From: Deltaproteobacteria bacterium
Lineage (GTDB): Bacteria; Desulfobacterota; Desulfarculia; Adiutricales; Adiutricaceae
Reading direction: 5' to 3'
Assembly: GCA_031267005.1 (NCBI GenBank)
Contig: JAIRZX010000496.1
Location: 1 to 5,982 of the forward strand
Length of the DNA: 5,982 nucleotides
Positions 4,957 to 5,982 of the stretch are shown here, piece after piece; the first letter of the stretch is position 1; every line of letters starts with the position of its first letter. A program made the translations under genes and the position numbers. The notes beneath the pieces are model-generated. The model was not told the origin of the DNA. It was given only the letters and a program-made list of their open reading frames with translations, and did not search any database.

Positions 4957-5889
4957 TCACTTGCCGTCCCCGAAGAGGTCCTTGGACATGTTGAAGAAAT
5001 AGCGGGCCGCGAGCTCCGTCGCGGCGGAGCCCCCCTCCGTAGGGGCCGGGGCCGCTTCCAGCTGGCCCCGGGCGTCGTCGCGGGCCGAATCGCCCTCCTC
5101 CAGGAGATCCAGCCCCGCCTGGAAGCGGTCCATGCGTTGCCTAAGGAGCCTTCCGTTCGCGTCCAGCCACTCGGTGGTGGAACCGGCCGGCAGCATCAGG
5201 GACACCTTGAAGACCTGGACCTCCTGGGAAGCCTCGGTGTCGTCCTCGACGGTCAGCTGCGCCGTCTCGAACTCCATGTTCACGGGGTCGAACACGCGCA
5301 CGAACAGCACCTTGCCCAGGGGCACCTCCCGCTGGCGCGAGAGCCAGGGCACTACCCCGGAGACCAGGACGGGACCTTCGCCGGGGAGCTTCAGGGAAAC
5401 CTTGCGGGAAAGAGTGCCCAGGGATGCCGTGAAGTCCAGCTGGCCGTCGGCCACCTTCGCCTCTGCGGAGGCGCCATCCATGCCCGGGACCGTGAAGACG
5501 GCGCTCCTGAGCCTCCCGTCCGGGCCGTAGGAGGCCTCGGAACGGAGCCTCAGCTCCGGGGCGGCGGGCGGCGGCGGGGACCCGGCCTCCTGCCCTCCCG
5601 GCCGGGCCTCCCCCGCGCCAGCCCCGGGCGCGGGGCCCCCGAAACCGGGGAGTGCGAGCCTCACCAGCGACTCCTCCTTCACGGTGAAGCCCTGGTCGGG
5701 GCCCCCGGCCTCGACGTCCCTGCGCGAGAAGCCCATGTCGCTGCCGCCCACGGAGAAGACGTAATAGTCGCTTAACGTGGTCAGCCTGAACAGGGACCCC
5801 GGCGTGAACAGGAAATTCCCTGACCAGCCCCACCAGAACAGGAAGCCCAACCCGAGGGCCAGAAACCCGAGCTTTACGGCGTGCCTCAC
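4957..5889 (-). CDS. Membrane-anchored extracytoplasmic protein, possibly related to transglutaminase accessory domains
   Basis: A 310-residue product with a hydrophobic anchor at residues 6-24 (KLGFLALGLGFLFWWGWSG), no cleavage-site cysteine of lipoprotein type, and the rest probably periplasmic. YYVFSVGGSDMGFSRRDVEAG (42-62) and EESLVRLAL (72-80) are followed by a Pro/Gly/Ala-rich linker (81-110). Then come RSEASYGPDGRLRSAVFTV (116-134), VLFVRVFDPVNMEFETAQLTVE (194-215) and TTEWLDANGRLLRQRM (238-253). That order (a G-x-S strand early, a DP strand, then W-L-D-x-x-G) resembles, from memory, the beta-rich region preceding transglutaminase-like domains in deltaproteobacterial proteins; no Cys-His-Asp catalytic core is present. 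The start is a GTG at 5889 with GGAGG nine bases upstream; the frame is open further up but lacks another start codon in the window. The ABC genes follow after a repeat-filled gap, which suggests but does not prove a shared role. Function unknown. Confidence 0.75.
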   Translation of the reverse strand: MRHAVKLGFLALGLGFLFWWGWSGNFLFTPGSLFRLTTLSDYYVFSVGGSDMGFSRRDVEAGGPDQGFTVKEESLVRLALPGFGGPAPGAGAGEARPGGQEAGSPPPPAAPELRLRSEASYGPDGRLRSAVFTVPGMDGASAEAKVADGQLDFTASLGTLSRKVSLKLPGEGPVLVSGVVPWLSRQREVPLGKVLFVRVFDPVNMEFETAQLTVEDDTEASQEVQVFKVSLMLPAGSTTEWLDANGRLLRQRMDRFQAGLDLLEEGDSARDDARGQLEAAPAPTEGGSAATELAARYFFNMSKDLFGDGK

Positions 5890-5982
5890 CTGAAACTGCC
5901 TCCGCTCCCCGCCCCGGCGCGGCGCCCTCCGCCCGCCCTTCCGGCCGGGCGGAGGGGGGCATCGGGCCTCGCGATGCCGCGG
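5886..5982 (-). CDS. Possible C-terminal end of an upstream gene (edge fragment)
   Basis: A frame open from the right edge ends at TGA (5888-5886), overlapping the GTG start of the next gene as GTGA. About 31 residues would be visible (RGIARPDAPLRPAGRAGGGR and following), Arg/Gly-rich and not recognisable. Stop-start overlap of this kind is typical of coupled operon genes, but all three minus-strand frames are open here and their third-position GC does not separate them. This is therefore a weak call. Confidence 0.25.
   Translation of the reverse strand, partial: RGIARPDAPLRPAGRAGGGRRAGAGSGGSFR
5899..5903 (-). promoter_or_regulatory. Shine-Dalgarno GGAGG for the GTG start at 5889
   Basis: The minus strand reads GGAGG, nine bases before GTG. 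The frame is open to the right edge without any ATG, GTG or TTG upstream, so this site supports initiation at 5889 rather than a longer protein. Confidence 0.6.

Noticed and set aside
4564..5775. Plus-strand frame through the 15-bp repeats giving Pro/Gly/Ser pentapeptides
   Set aside because: The repeat length alternates between 14 and 15 bp, so the pentapeptide pattern breaks in every frame, and the frame runs antisense to the anchored protein gene.

Overview
The window is very GC-rich bacterial DNA in which every supportable gene lies on the minus strand, so transcription runs from high to low coordinates. The content suggests a Gram-negative, most likely a high-GC deltaproteobacterium in the broad sense (Desulfobacterota or Myxococcota). 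The reasons are a DUF374-type lysophospholipid acyltransferase, a two-gene ABC exporter with a large duplicated permease, and a membrane-anchored accessory protein of a type I associate with that group. This assignment is inference from gene style, not from a marker gene.

In order of transcription: (1) At the right edge, a possible C-terminal fragment of an upstream gene ends at 5886 in a GTGA stop/start overlap. (2) Positions 5889-4957 encode a 310-residue protein with an N-terminal membrane anchor and an extracytoplasmic beta-rich domain. (3) A 351-bp gap (4956-4606) is dominated by an array of 14-15 bp direct repeats. (4) Positions 4605-3712 encode an ABC ATPase. (5) Four bases later, 3707-1881 encodes a 608-residue multi-spanning permease; the two are clearly one transporter. 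(6) A gene-free stretch of about 600 bp (1880-1279) holds three more repeat structures: a 26-bp tandem repeat in a purine-rich strand, a 73-bp direct repeat with small hairpins, and a pair of GC-rich palindromes. (7) Positions 1278-427 encode a DUF374 acyltransferase. (8) From 524 to the left edge runs the N-terminal part of an unrecognised Ala/Pro-rich protein with a strong ribosome binding site; it overlaps the end of the acyltransferase by 98 bp.

The plausible shared theme is the cell envelope: a membrane-anchored periplasmic protein, an ABC exporter of unknown substrate, and a lipid or lipid A acyltransferase. Nothing in the sequence proves that they work on one pathway. The most unusual features are the non-coding repeat arrays, a different family in each large gap, and a fourth short repeat inside the coding end of the ATPase. 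I found no RNA gene, CRISPR array, insertion sequence or convincing intrinsic terminator. GC richness leaves many long open frames on the plus strand, which I treat as shadows.
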